64,000 bases of DNA. It comes from Rallus limicola. Taxonomy: Eukaryota > Chordata > Aves > Gruiformes > Rallidae. The stretch is from the NCBI GenBank assembly GCA_022605955.1, contig JAKCOZ010000011.1, forward strand, positions 2,290,537 to 2,354,536, given 5' to 3'. This document shows, piece after piece, positions 11,901 to 25,700 of this stretch; the first letter of the stretch is position 1; every line of letters begins with the position of its first letter. The notes beneath the pieces were generated by a model. That model was not told the DNA's origin. It did not search any database and was given only the letters and a program-made list of their open reading frames with translations. The translations under genes were made by a program, and so were the position numbers.

Positions 11901-14900
11901 CTCCCATTGTGTTTACTTACTGCTTCTTATTGTACACTTATTTGGTCACCAAACTATGCATGCCAAGGAGCATCAAAGTCATGAGATAAGGGTTAATGGA
12001 ATGCTGAAGATCTCCTTCAGTCCTAGGAAACACGGAGGCTTGGGAAAACTTGCCTCTTTGCACATCCCTCCCTCCAAAAACATTCCTTCCCATCTACTTG
12101 AACCCCAAACCCCAAAAAGCAGGGATGTAATTCTATCAGCACAATACTAGATTTTTACTTACTGGGTTGTCTTCCTCACAGTCTTTCCACTCCTGGTAAA
12201 GATCCCTCATATCTACCAGTCGATTCTCCAGTTTTTCCAGTGACCAAATCTGTTTGCCTTTCCCTTTCCTTCTCACCTGAATAGCAGGCTCACTGAGAAT
12301 TGCACCTCTCTGTGGAATGATTCAAGAGATACCAGTAAGAAATTTGTGTCACAACAACCACAGAGAGTTTAAACCCAAAAAAACCCTGAAAACATCTTTG
12401 GGAAAAGTTTCAGTTTGATTCTTCTTTCATTCCAGCTTGAGCAACCAAATTCTAGCATGACAGAGAGTTCTGCTGTCACAGCACGTTTGTGTTCAGTTGA
12501 ACTGCAAAGTCTAATCACAGCTACAGGCACTAGTTTCCAAGGATTTTCACCTTACATAAAGGTTACACATAGAAACATTGAGGATATTTGTGAAATGCTT
12601 GAAGTTATGGCAGACTTGGGAGTCCAGCTAAGGTTACTACTGTCAGCAACTTTCAGCTCCTGCACTTAACCTTCTTTATGATCCTGTCTCTAGACATGCC
12701 AGAAGACCATGAGAAAAACAGGCAGACAGGAGAAACTTCTAAAGAAGTTGATAAAATTTCTAATCCTGGAATAAAATACATCCAACCATCCACCCAGCCT
12801 GACTGTTACTAATATACTGAGCTGCCCTCAAGAATGGAAATAAGTGGACATCTTAGGAAGCCAGCCTGAGAGATGGAAGTCTGGGTTCAGTTCCCTCTTT
12901 CCAAAATTTCCAAGATTCTTGGAACAAATGATTCAAACCCTCTCTGCTCCAGTTCTTCCCTGCACAATGGAGATGACAGCATTTTCCTCAACTCATTAGG
13001 ATGCTGTAAAGCCTGATGTCCACAAAGTGATGGTAAACACTTGAAATAGAGGGTACCAAACCTGCACAGATTTGTATCACTTTGCAACAGAGGAAACATG
13101 AATCCCAGAATCTCCTGAGCTGGAAGGGACCCATAAGGACCATCGAGTCCAACTCCTGGCTCCACACAGGCCCAGCCAAGTCAGAGATGGCACTGAGGGC
13201 ATCCTCCAGATGCTTCTTCACCTCAGCCCAGCTCAGGGCTGTGACCCCTTCCCTGGGGAGCTTGTGCCAGTGCTCAACCCCCCCCTCTCAGTACAGAACC
13301 TCCTTCTAACAGCCAACCTAAATCTCCCCTGGTGCAGCTTCACGCTGTTCCCTCAGGTTCTATCCCTGGTCCCCAAAGAGAGGAGAGAGATCAGTGCTGC
13401 CCCTTCGCTCCCCTCATCAGGAAGCCACAGACCCCATGAGGTCTGTCCTCAGCCTCCTCTTCTCCAGGCTGAACAACCCCAGGGACTTCAGCCTCTCCTT
13501 GTAAGTCTTCCCCTCCAGACCCTTCCCCATCCTCAGTGCCCTCCTCTGGACACTCTCCAATAGTTCTCTGTCCCTCCTGTCCTGTGACACCCAAACCGGC
13601 CCCCAGGACTCGAGGTGAGGCTGCCCCAGCACAGTGCAGAGCGGGACAGTCCCCTCTCTGGCCATGCTGTGTGTGATGCACCCCAGGATGCAGTTGGCCC
13701 TCCTGGCTGCCTGGGCACGCTGCTGGCTCATGAGTAACCTGCTGAACTTCAACACTGGTGGAAAGGTCTTGCACCATATGACTTATCAACCAGCTAGCAC
13801 ATTGTAAGAGTTCCACGGTAAGAAAATAAGGTGACGACACAGCATGTGCTAACAGGGCTATGTTTAACGCCCAAGAACACACTGGCAAACTATCCAGGAC
13901 ATTGAAATCAGAATATGACAAATATGGGGGGCAAACTTTCTGCTCAAAGACTGAGTTGGGCTACCTTACCTTACTGTTAGCATTAAGGCTTGAAGCTGGG
14001 ATCTGGAGGGTAACTTTGTACTCTGTCCTCTTGTCCAATTCCTCTCCAATAAAATTGGCCTCTCTCACATACAAGTTGGCTTTCACAATCTGTTCTCGCA
14101 GCTTCCTCAGGCTGTGGGTCAGCATCTCTTCTCTAAAAGGAGGGGAATTGGAGGGGGAGATGAGAAAAACCACAGCAATCAAGTTTCAAAACTGAGTGCA
14201 AGACAATCACTTGACAAGAAGGTGTCAACATTCAGCCTTTTAACACAAAAACCAGGTGAATTAAATGGTCTTCAGGGTGGGTGGGGGATAAGATTATCTA
14301 TATTAAGTTTAGCAGCACGAACATTAACATGCTGCTGGCTTCAGAGCCCTCCATGCATCTGCTGAACAGCCAGCTCTTGGGTGGCTTATTCCAGAGCTTC
14401 CCCACCACAGATATGGATATTCCACCTTACAGAGAAAGACTTATTCAGGCACCACTTGCTGCTCGCTGGCCTTCCTGGCAAGTGTGAGAGAGCACCCACA
14501 GAGCAGCAGAGGAATCTGGTACCACAAAATATTCCAGACCCACAGCTGACACCTTGTTAGAGACTGTCTCAAATATCTTCTGTTTCACAAGTTGCTTCTC
14601 TAGCCATACAAAATAGGTTTGTTTTTTCTCATTACATCACCGTCTGCTTATTATTCCTCATGGCAGGGTGCACTTCATCCTCCTCCTGAGCTATTTTTTT
14701 GGACAGTAATACTGGAAGTGATCATTTAGAGGCTGAAGTAAATAAGCACAGTGCCAAGAAAAGGCAGAGAGGACAGTAGCCCCTCTGTGGTTGTTTTGCA
14801 ACACCACAGATCAAAATCCTTTTGATCATCCTCTCACTCCCTTTTCTTTCTACACTTTTATGGTTGCCAGGACCTGCTCAGGTCAGACAGACAGATATGA

Positions 14901-16737
14901 ATCAAGAGAGGACAAACAACCTTCCAGCAGCTGAGTTACAATCCACAGAAGAACAAACTAACAGAGGAGTCCCAAAATCTCTTCCCATCACCTTATTTTC
15001 AGTCCAGTTTGTTGCTGATCAGGAGATCTCCTTAACAACAAAGCTGGCACTCATTCTTTCTCACCTTTGCCAGCATTATACGCCTGGTTGTCCTCAAGCT
15101 AGTACCTCCCCAGTTCCCCACAGGTGTCCACTCAGAAATTTGGCCACCAAAACATTGCAAAACTCATTAGCACTGAAGTACTTTAAATGAACACTCCTGA
15201 TGGTCACATCTGATTACCCACCTCTCCTCTGCCCACTGCCGTAAGCGCTGCTGAGCACTGGGAGAATGAAAGGAGAACCTGTCCATGCTGCGGAAGTGCT
15301 GCTTCTCTGGTGACAGTCGCCTTCGCAGTTGCTCCAGTTCATGTTCATACATCAGCCTCTGTCGTTCAAGGGCAGATCTCTTCTCCTCTTCGTGTTGCTG
15401 CTCCAGGCTTTGCAAGATGGACTGCATGGGATCTAAGCAGATGTTGAAAAGAAAGAATTTAGAACCTCTAGGGGTCAAATAGCTGGCAAGCACAAAATGA
15501 GATGGAAACAGTCCTGTGGTCAATATGGGGTGAGTCAGAGGTCTCCGAAAGAAGAGATCTTTCATAGAATCATAGAATCACCTGGCTTAGAAGAGACCTT
15601 TAAGATCATCAAGTCCAGCCACAGCCTAACCCTGCACGGTCCACCTCTAGATCATGTCCTTAAGCACTTCATCCACATGCCTTTTAAATCTCTCCAGGGA
15701 TGGTGACTCCACCACCTCCCTGGGCAGCCTGTGCCAATGCTGGACAACCCTTTCAGTACAGAAATTCTTCCTGATACCCAGCCTAAATCTCCCCGGGTGC
15801 ACTTTGAAACCATTCCCTCTCATCCTATCACTTCCTACCCAAGAGAAGAGACCAACCCGGACATCTCTGCAACCACCTTGCAGGTAGGGTGTGATAAGGT
15901 CTCCCCTCAGCCTCCTTTTCTCACGAGTAAAAAGCCCCAGCTCCCTCAGCTGCTCCTCACAGGACTTGTGCTCCAACCCCTTCACCAGCTTCATGACCCT
16001 TCTCTGGACACACTCCAGCAGCTCAATGTCCTTCCTGTAGTGAGGGGTCTAAAACTGGACCCAACACTCGAGGTATGGCCTCACCAGAGCTGAGCTTTCC
16101 CACGTTCTGCAGTGGACAGGCTGTACAACCTTGGTGTTGCAGTTTGCTGTAGCTGTGCTGCTGAGATATCTTTTGCAAACCAGCAGTTACAGTTTGTTGC
16201 AAGTTCCAGACAGTAAACTTCAGCCAATTCAAGGCCAAAGTTACCTCTGACCAATCAGAGATGGATTTATAGCGCCTCTGTGAATCACATATTCGAGAAG
16301 AAAACCCTCCTGGCTGGTGCACTTTGCCACCGGAATGCAGAGTGGGAAGATGTGACCAACTGCAGCAATAGCCAAGGCCAGGCCCTGAAGGAGGTGGGGG
16401 GGGAAAGGAATGTGGAAAGAAAGTTTCCCCTGCAGCCCGTGGAGAAGACCATGGTGAAGTGGGATGTCCCCTCGCAGCCCATGGATGAGGACGGGGAGCA
16501 GAGACATCTACACCCTGTGCAGAGATTGATCCACGCCTCAGCAGGTTTGCAGGGGGACTTGTGACTTTGCAGGGAGCCAGGCCAGGGAGCCCGGGCCCAA
16601 CTGTCGGAACCCTGTGGAAGGAAATCCTGCTGAGAGGCCTGTGGTGAGGAGGTGACTCCCTGATGGAGAGGACTCATGCTGCAGAAGTTCGTGGATACAA
16701 CTCTCGTGTGGGTGGGACCCCATGGTGCTGTAAGGGA

Positions 16738-16781
<44 letters not shown>

Positions 16782-19700
16782 GCCACCCTCCCCCCCAACT
16801 GAGACGGAAGACAGCTCAGGCAGAACGGACTGAAACCCCCCACTCCCCATTCCCTGCCCCTCCTGATGCTGCGATGGGAGGGAAGAAGGAGTGAAATTGA
16901 TGATTAAAGCTAAGGGTGCGAAGAGGCGAGGGGTGGGGGGAAGTGTTAAGATCTGGGGAAGGAAAGCAACTGGTACCGCCGGAACCTCACTCCCCATTCC
17001 CTGCCCCTCCCCGCGCCATGTTGGGGGGGGAAGAAGGGAGTAAAATGGTGACGAAGTTTGAGTTGCTAAGAAGGGGAGGGGTGGGAGGAAGGTGCTTTAA
17101 GACCTGGCCGCTTCTTACTCTTATCTCGTTCCAGTTCACTGGGTGTATTAGTCATAGTTGTAATAAATCACATTTCTTTCCTTTATGCTGTGCTGAGTCT
17201 GTTTTGCCCATTGCACTAATTGGAGAGTGATCCCTCTGTCCTTATCTCAGGGGCTAAGCCCCCAGAAACATATTTTCTCCCCTGTTTGGCTGAAGGAGGG
17301 AGTGAGCGAGCGGCTTGGTGGGCATTTGGCCTCTAGCCAGGGCCAAAACCACCACACTTGGGCATGGCATAATTTATTAGTAATTTGGTACTTCCCTTCT
17401 CCATTCCTGCAGCTACTTGTGTTAGGGACTGCTGTAACCACTCAAATTCACAGTGAAGAACATTCTAGAGAATAAACACAGCTATCACGTAAAAGGGGAA
17501 AACATTACCAAAAAAGAGACACAAGCTGCTGAACTGTGGGGCAAAATAAAACTACACAATAGATTGCATGGAAGATTTAAGAGAATTTAGAAACAGGAAA
17601 GAGCAAACTGAAAAAATCCTTCCTCCCACTTCCCAAAAGAAAGACATTCTGGGGCAGCTACCTAGGAGCACAAAAACTAAGGACCATGGTTTCAGAGACA
17701 GAAATCACTAGTTAATGCCAGAGTGAGACATAACACAAAAAGAAGTAAAAACTCTTTGATTTGAGGCTACAGTTCCACCAATATTCCAGTTATGTCTTTT
17801 TTTCTCCACAAGGTCTGCCAAAAGACACATTTGGTGGTGGGTATTTAGCCCCTCAAGTGCTAAGATGGCTCTGATGTGCCATTCATCATGGTGATAGGAG
17901 ATAGGACAAAGGGAAATGGGCTCAAACTGCACCAGGGCAGGGTCAGCTCTGATGAGAGGGAAAAGTTCTTCCCTGAAAGAATTCTGGGGCTGTGGAACAG
18001 GCTGCCCAGGGAGGGGGTTGAGTCACCATTCCCAGATGTGTTTAAAAAGAGGGTAGATCAGGTTCTTAGGGATATAGATTAGCATAGGACAGGAATGGTT
18101 GGACTTGATGATCTTAAAGGGCTTTTGCAATCTTGTGATTCTGAGATTCAAAAGAAAAATTCTCCAGTAAATTATTCTCCAAGAAGTTATAAGGGAAAAA
18201 GTTTGTGGTCAAGAGTCCCTGAAGATGTAACCTCATACTCTGAACCTATTACCAATAATTTCTGTTGTTCCTTACCATTACTCCCCAGTGCCTTCATAGT
18301 GACTTCCATCTGGGCATATTCATAGCTGAAGTTAATCTCACTCGACACCTCACTGGAATTGTCTCCATCTATGTCCAGCTGCTCAACACTGTTGCTGCAT
18401 TTCATGGAGTTGTCTTGCTCTTCATCCTCATGATCGACCTTCTTTTTTTTCTTTGGCAAATTCAGCCTTTACAGAAGAGGAAGAATTTAAAGAACCATTA
18501 ATTGCCCAATTCTGAAACAAAGAGTCGCTTTCAATGACTTATATAAGTTACATTGATTATTGAAATCAGTTGATTTCTCTCTTTCAAAATTGGATGATAC
18601 TCCTTTTAGCTTCCCTTGGGGTAAATGGGGGAGTTCAAGGCAAACTAATTAACCCATTGTATGTTCTAACAACAGAGAGCACCTGATCTTGCTAATGATA
18701 GAGTTCAGATATAATTTTTTCAGTCATCCTGTATCTAAATAGTTTAGTGGCAAATAATGAAATCACAGAACTCCGGGTTGGAAGGGACCCCAAGGATCAT
18801 CTGGTCCAACCTTTCTTGGAAAAAGCACAATCTAGACAAGATGGCCCAGCACCCCATCCAGCTGAATGCCAGAAGAGTCCATCCAGCTGCTCCCCAGCAA
18901 GGTGGATCCCAGGCTGTGCTGCACTCCTGGGTTATGTTTTCCCAGGTTCAAGACCTTGCACGTGTCCTTGTTGAACTTCTTACCAATCCACCATTTTCCA
19001 GATTACTGCAATCCCTGATTGTTCTCACTGTGAAAAATTTCCCTCTTGTGTCCAATCACAATGTCCCCAGAAAGTAACTTGTTTCTGTTACCTCTCGTCT
19101 TTTCCAGGACTCCTTGTAAAAACAGAGTCTCCACCTTCTTTGCAGCCACCATTTAAGTACTGGAACATGGTGATAAGGTCTCCCCTAAGCCTTATTTTCT
19201 CAATACCGAACAAACCAAATTCTCTCAGCTTGCCCTCACATGGCAGGCTTCCCAGTCCTTTGATCATCCTGGTGACCACTCTCTAGACCCTCTCCAGCCT
19301 TCACACATCTTTTTTGTATAGTGGGGACTAAAACTGAATGCAGTATTCCAATCTGACCAGAGCTGAGTAGAGTGGGATAATCACTTCTTTATGTCTGCTG
19401 GAGATACTCTCGTTGATGCAACTCAGCATCTGTTGGCATTCTTTGCTGCTGCAGCACACTGTTCATTCATATTGAGCTTGTTGTCCACCAGGACCTTTAG
19501 GTCCCTTTCCATAGAGTTGCTCCCCAGCAAGGTGGATCCCAGCCGGTGCTGTACTCCTGGGTTATGTTTTCCCAGGTACAAGACCTTGCACTTGTCCTTG
19601 TTGAACTGCCTAACATTCTTGCTAGCCCATTCTTCCAGCCTATACAGGTCTTCCTCCAGGGTGGCTCTCTTCTTCAAAGCGTCCACTTCCCCACTCAGTT

Positions 19701-22700
19701 TGGTACCATCCACAAAAATACATCAGGGTTCACTTAATCCCATCACCTAGATCATTTATTAAGATATTAAACAGTGCTGGTTCTAGTACGGACCCTTGGG
19801 AGACTCCACTTGTGACACAATCACAGAATTGCAGGGGTTGGAAGGGACCTCAAGAGATCATCAGATCCAACCTCACCATGGCTGCCAGATTGAAAAAGAA
19901 CTATTTACCATCATCACCTGTCAGCCAGTTGCCCACACACCACACGGACCACTTCTCTCTAGACCATAAAGCATCTTGTCTAGACCATAACACAAAAGTT
20001 TCAGATTATCACCTAAATCCACTATCTTATAGCTCAGACCAACCACGGAGGCTTTCAAGAAGACAGCCTTCCACAGAAAACTTCTATCAGTGACCTCATC
20101 TGATAGAAGAAGGTTGCAGACATGTCTGGAGCTGGAACTCTGAAGAACACGGAGCCTGGTCACGTTGTAAGACCTGATCACTGTATAACAGGGTTCAAAA
20201 ACCTAACACCAAATCTGCAAAATCCAAAAGGCAACCTCTCCAAGTCAAAGCTTGGGCACAATGTTTTCAACCATGGAAGACAAAGTAAGTAGTAACACAG
20301 CAACAAACCACATTAAAGTTACCAGCTCAAAAACTAAATCTCTTCACTGAGATAATCGCACTGATAACTACAGCAGGGTCCTCATCATCAGGTTGACATT
20401 CCCTTGAAAATATAAGAAGTTAAGTCAAGCCAGTGCTCTGAAACCATAATCATGAGCAGCTGATGTAACATTTAGCAATCAAGAACAGTCAGTCATAGTC
20501 ATCAGCCTTTACAGACCCAAAGAAAAAGAAATCACCTCCTCCTGCAGCTTGAGCACTCCACTGACATCTTTCTTTATACCTTAAAATAAACAAAAGTCAG
20601 AACAAACTTAAGATTTCTTTAATATCTTTTATACCTGAAGAAGTGGTTGTTTCCCCACAGTATCCTGTCTCCGTGATGTAGCTGGATAGGACACACGACA
20701 GCAGAACCATTCACGAATGTCCTGTGAAAAGACAAAAACCTAAAGCAAACGCAGCAAAAGAAGGCTTCTTTGTAATTCTTTCCAGTACTTTCCTTATTAT
20801 AACTTGTTAAGGTAGGAAAAGAGCTTTATGGATTGGAAACAGGCCCAACTACCCCCATACCTTGTGCTGTTTCCTAAACTTGTCAAACTCAGATTCTTCT
20901 GATCTCAGAATCATCAGGTTGGAAAAGACCTTTAAGCTCCTGGAGTCCAACCATCCCTGTCCTGTGCTGAAACAGATCTCTCAGTACCTCATCTCCCCTC
21001 TGTTCAACACCCCCAGGACTGGGGACTCAGCCCTCTCCCTGGGCAGCCTGTGCCACAGCCCCACAGCTCTGCCAGGGAAGAACTTTGCCCTCCCAGCTGA
21101 GCTGACCCTGCCCTGGCCCAGCTTGAGCCCACTGCCCCTTGTCCCAGCTCCTGGCCCCTGGATGAAGAGACCAGCGCCCACCTCTCTGCACCCTCCTGGC
21201 AGGGCAGGGCAGGTGGGGAGAAGGTCTCCCCTCAGCCTCCTCTGCTCCAGCCTCAACACCCCCAGCTCCCTCAGCTGCTCCTCAGAGGATTTGCCCTCCA
21301 GCCCCTTCCCCAGCCTGGTTGCCCTTCTCTGCACTCGCTCCAGCACCTCCATGTCCTTCTGATGCTGAGGAGCCCAGAACTGGCCCCAGCACTGGAGCTG
21401 CAGCCTCCCCAGTGCCCAGCCCAGAGGCACAATCCCTGCCCTGGCCCTGTGGCCACGCTGGCTCTGACACAAGCCAGGATGCCCTTGGCCTTCCTGGCCC
21501 CCCAGGCACACTGCTGGCTCCTGGGCAGTCCCAGTCCCCCAACACCCCCAGCTCCTTCTCCCCAGCAGCTCTCCAGCCGCTCTGCCCCCAGCCTGTAGCA
21601 CTGCTTGGGGCTGTTATGTCCCCTGTGCAGGACTCTGCACTTGGCCTTGTTAAAGCTTGTGGACAGACATCATGCCAGCTACATCTAGGGAGTATAATTC
21701 GACTTAAAAATGAGAGGCTAGAAAAAGATGATCTCATTGGAAATAAACACTTTTCCCACTACTTTGAAACACAGACATGAAACAGAAACATTTGAAGAAG
21801 ACATCAGAGACCTTCACTGTAGAAATAGCTTAAAGACAATAAACTTGTTGGAAAAATAAGAAACTTTCATTTCAGAGTCACTGCTAAGTCTGAAAACAGG
21901 ATCACTCACTGGCTCAAATTTGAAGGGAACCTCAGGGGGTCATGCAGTCGAATCTCCTGCTCAAAGTAGGATCAACTACAACTCAGCAAAAGTGAAACTG
22001 TTGAATTTTGAGTATCTAACAAGTGATTGGAGATGCTGACAGCGCGTGTCATTTGGTGATCAGCTTGAATATACCATCTGCTTTTTCAAGTGCTGCTACT
22101 TAATCAAATAAAGCAACAAAGGCTTCAGCAGCTCTTTGCACATCAACAGATTTCCTAGGAAATTAATTCAAAATGTTGATAGCTACATCTACACAGCTGC
22201 AAATCAGGGAGTATCTACTCGCTGGAAGCATACGCAATTTACTCATCCTCTCTTTGAAAGCTTAAACTACACTGTCACTGAGAGGAATCTCGTTAGAATG
22301 AAAGGTACAAGTTGACAAAGAAACCAAAATGTCAAAGCTGGATCCAAGAAGGAGAATTTTCTTACCTCAGAATTCACAGAATCACAAGGTTGGAAAAGCC
22401 CTTGAAGATCACTGAGTCCAACCGTTCCTGTCCTGTGCTAAACCATATCCCTAAGTACCTCATCTACCCTTTTTTTAAACACATCCATGGATGGTGACTC
22501 AACCCCCTCCCTGGGCAACCTATTCCAGGCCCCAACATCTTTTCAGCCTTGATATTACAGATGACAACGTTTTCTATGTAATTTTAAATATTTTGTCAGG
22601 TTAAAGAAAATGAAGGTCCTGAGAACAGGAATGCACACTTCAGAAAAGGATTTAGCATTCAAAATATTCATCTTGTACTGAAAGAATGGCCATGCCTAGT

Positions 22701-25700
22701 GACTTTTTCCTTGGGAAAAGCCTTATTTCACTTATTTACGAAATTTTCACAGAATCACAACATTGAAAAAGACCTTTAAGATCATCAAGTCCAACCGTTC
22801 CTGTCCTGTGCTAACCCATATCTCTCAGTACCTCACCTACCCATCTGTTAAACACACCCAGGGATGATGACCAGGAAAGTTTCTGGTCTTAATTATCTTT
22901 CTGTACCACACATCATAAAGTCCTAGATGTAATTACAATTATCATACAAGTGAAGCTGTATGCTATTCCTTTACCTGGTATTTCGTTGAGGCGTTAAGAT
23001 AACCTGTCCTTCTGGGGTGATGTCTATAATGCAGTGCTCAGGCAGAATTCCCATTCCACACAGCTGGATATCTTGAGAATTGTCAGAGCCTATTAACGTG
23101 TGCTCCTGGGGAAAATTAATTCATATGTTAGAGATGGACTGCAAGAGTTCAGCAACTCTAACTCATTCATTCTCCTTCCAGGTAGATCATTTAATTCCAA
23201 AATTGGAAAGCTGTTCACAGTACTTCCTTGAGAGGGAAAAAGGATAATGAAAGATTGGAAGGAAACACTCGCTTTGGCTTGCAGTAGCAAGTTGGGATCA
23301 CACAGGACAGTTTATGGGCACACCAGGTAAATCCAAATATCATGAGGTTTCTATAAATGGATTGTAGAATTCAGTGCCTCGGGATGCTGCAGAAGCCAGA
23401 AGTAAAGAGGAGTTCAAAGAGGAATTAGGACAGGTTGGCAGTGGTTAGGCCCATGTCTGTTATACAGGTTCCAGTTAAATCATAGAATCACTGAATCACA
23501 GAATCTCCTGAGATGGAAGAGACCCATAAGGTCCATCGAGTCCAAATCCTGGCTCCACACAGGCCCAGCCAAGTCAGAGATGGCACTGAGGGCATCCTCC
23601 AGATGCTTCTTCACCTCAGCCCAGCTCCGGGCTGTGACCCCTTCCCTGGGGAGCTTGTGCCAGTGCCTGACCCCCCTCTCAGTACAGAACCTCCTTCTAA
23701 CAGCCAACCTAAATCTCCCCTGGTGCAGCTTCCTGCTGTTCCCTCGGGTTCTGTCCCTGGTCCCCAAAGAGAGGAGAGAGATCAGTGCTGCCCCTTCGCT
23801 CCCCTCATCAGGAAGCCACAGACCCCATGAGGTCTGTCCTCAGCCTCCTCTTCTCCAGGCTAAACAACCCCAGGGACTTCAGCCTCTCCTTGTAAAACTT
23901 CCCCTCCGGACACTTCCCCATCCTCGGTGCCTCCTCTGGACACTCTCCAATAGTTTCCTGTCCCTCTTGTACTGTGGTGCCCTCAACAAACATGCAGCTC
24001 AGCGTTAGAATGCAGACAGGATTTCTATGCTGGGAAGCAGGAACATTTCACCTCAGGATTTTAGACAAAACAGGTGTAAGTCATATTAGTGAGAGCATTA
24101 CAAAGCAGTTATTGGACTCCCAACACAAGAAAGACATGGAACTGTTGGAGAGGGGTCAGAGGAGCCCTGGAGATGCTCAGAGGGCTGGAGCAGCTCCCCT
24201 CTGGAGAGAGGCTGAGGGAGCTGGGCTGGCTCAGCCTGGAGAAGAGAAGGCTGCTTCTGGGGGGGACCTCATTGCAGCCTGCTTGTCCCTGAAGGGAGCA
24301 GAGGAACAGGAGGGAAATCAGCTTGTTCAAAGGGCAGAGACTGGCAGGACAAGGGGGCTGGAGTGAAGCTGGAGGAGGGAAGGGGGAGAGGAGATTTTAG
24401 GGGGGATTTCTTTGCAGAGAGAGTGGTGAGGGGCTAGATCGGGCTGCCCAGAGATGTGGTGGGTGCCCCATCCCTAGGGGTGTTGAAGGGCAGGTTGGCT
24501 GGGGCCCTGGGCAACCTTGTGGAGCTCCAGGCCTGGAGGTTGGTGGGCCTGTCTGTGGCAGGGGGTTGGAGCTTTGTGATCCTTGGGGTCCCTTCCAACC
24601 CAGACCATTCTGTGATTCTATGGTTCTATGAAAGCAAGGATTTCTATACCAAAATTACCAACAAACAAAGTGAATTTGCATTATTAAAGAAATAATAAAG
24701 AAAAACTCAATGAAAACAGACAAAACTCACCCCAGGCAAGGGGGTTTCTCTAGAAAAGGAAAGTAGCAGCATACCACCTGTAAGTTTTCTACTGGTACTG
24801 ATGGGCAAGGCCTATTTTCTGAGCAGGCTTTGTCTTGGGTGCATTCCTGTCATGTGTTCACACAATGAGCACCACACAAGTCAGCTCTGCTTCAACAGCT
24901 GCCAGTGCCCAGGGTGACTTAGCAACTTGAGTCACAGTCTGGACACCTACGTGCAAGGCGTCTGGAAAGGATCCGTTCCTTCTCCCCAAACCTCAGCTCA
25001 GCTCTTTCTGTCCTTTTAAATGCTTTTCAGCAGATACAACATTGAGAAAGTTCTTGCTTCCACTGAGATATCACTGAGCAAAGATGACTAATACCAAAGA
25101 AGATACTGTATCTTTTAAGACTAACCCAAAACCATCTTTCAGCCCAATTGTGGCTGTTTTGAGAGTTACTCCTGACCATTCCAAAGAGAAGAGAATGATC
25201 TGATGGGAAGCTCAAACTGCCAAGTCTTGCACTCCTAAATTTTTCAAGCCTAGATTCTAAAAATATGACTTAAAAAGGGTTGTATCTTCTCCCATCCCCA
25301 GGTAACATCTACATAGCTTGTTACACCAGAATAAACTGCCCAAATGGTTCAGTGCAGAGTCCAAAAGTCACGTTACACGTTTCATGTTTAACATCAGCAA
25401 TGGGGACCATGTATGTATCACCAGAAATGCTAAAAAAGAACAGAACTTGATCTTCACTCCTGGCATGTTGCAGGAGGAGGAACCAAAATGCATCTTAGAA
25501 ACTTAGGTCAATAGTCAGAATTTTGACTTCATGTGCAGAAGCATGTGATACTGATGTGCCCAAACAAAAAACAATTCTCTGGGTAGAAACTTGGGAAAGC
25601 TGGCACAACCTCCCCTCCAGAAGACAGCATCTAAAAATGAAGACCTCTAAATTTATCTTTAAAAATACCCAAAAAAACATTAAAAACCCCCAATTCTTCC

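Noticed and set aside
16280..16564. Plus-strand open frame of 94 codons inside the LTR
   Set aside because: It falls in LTR sequence with no resemblance to retroviral gag, pol or env; treated as noncoding.
20981..21601. Minus-strand open frame of 206 codons, the second longest seen
   Set aside because: It lies wholly within a group A CR1 3' region on its sense strand; the same reading recurs, broken differently, in other copies, so it is repeat sequence and not a host gene.
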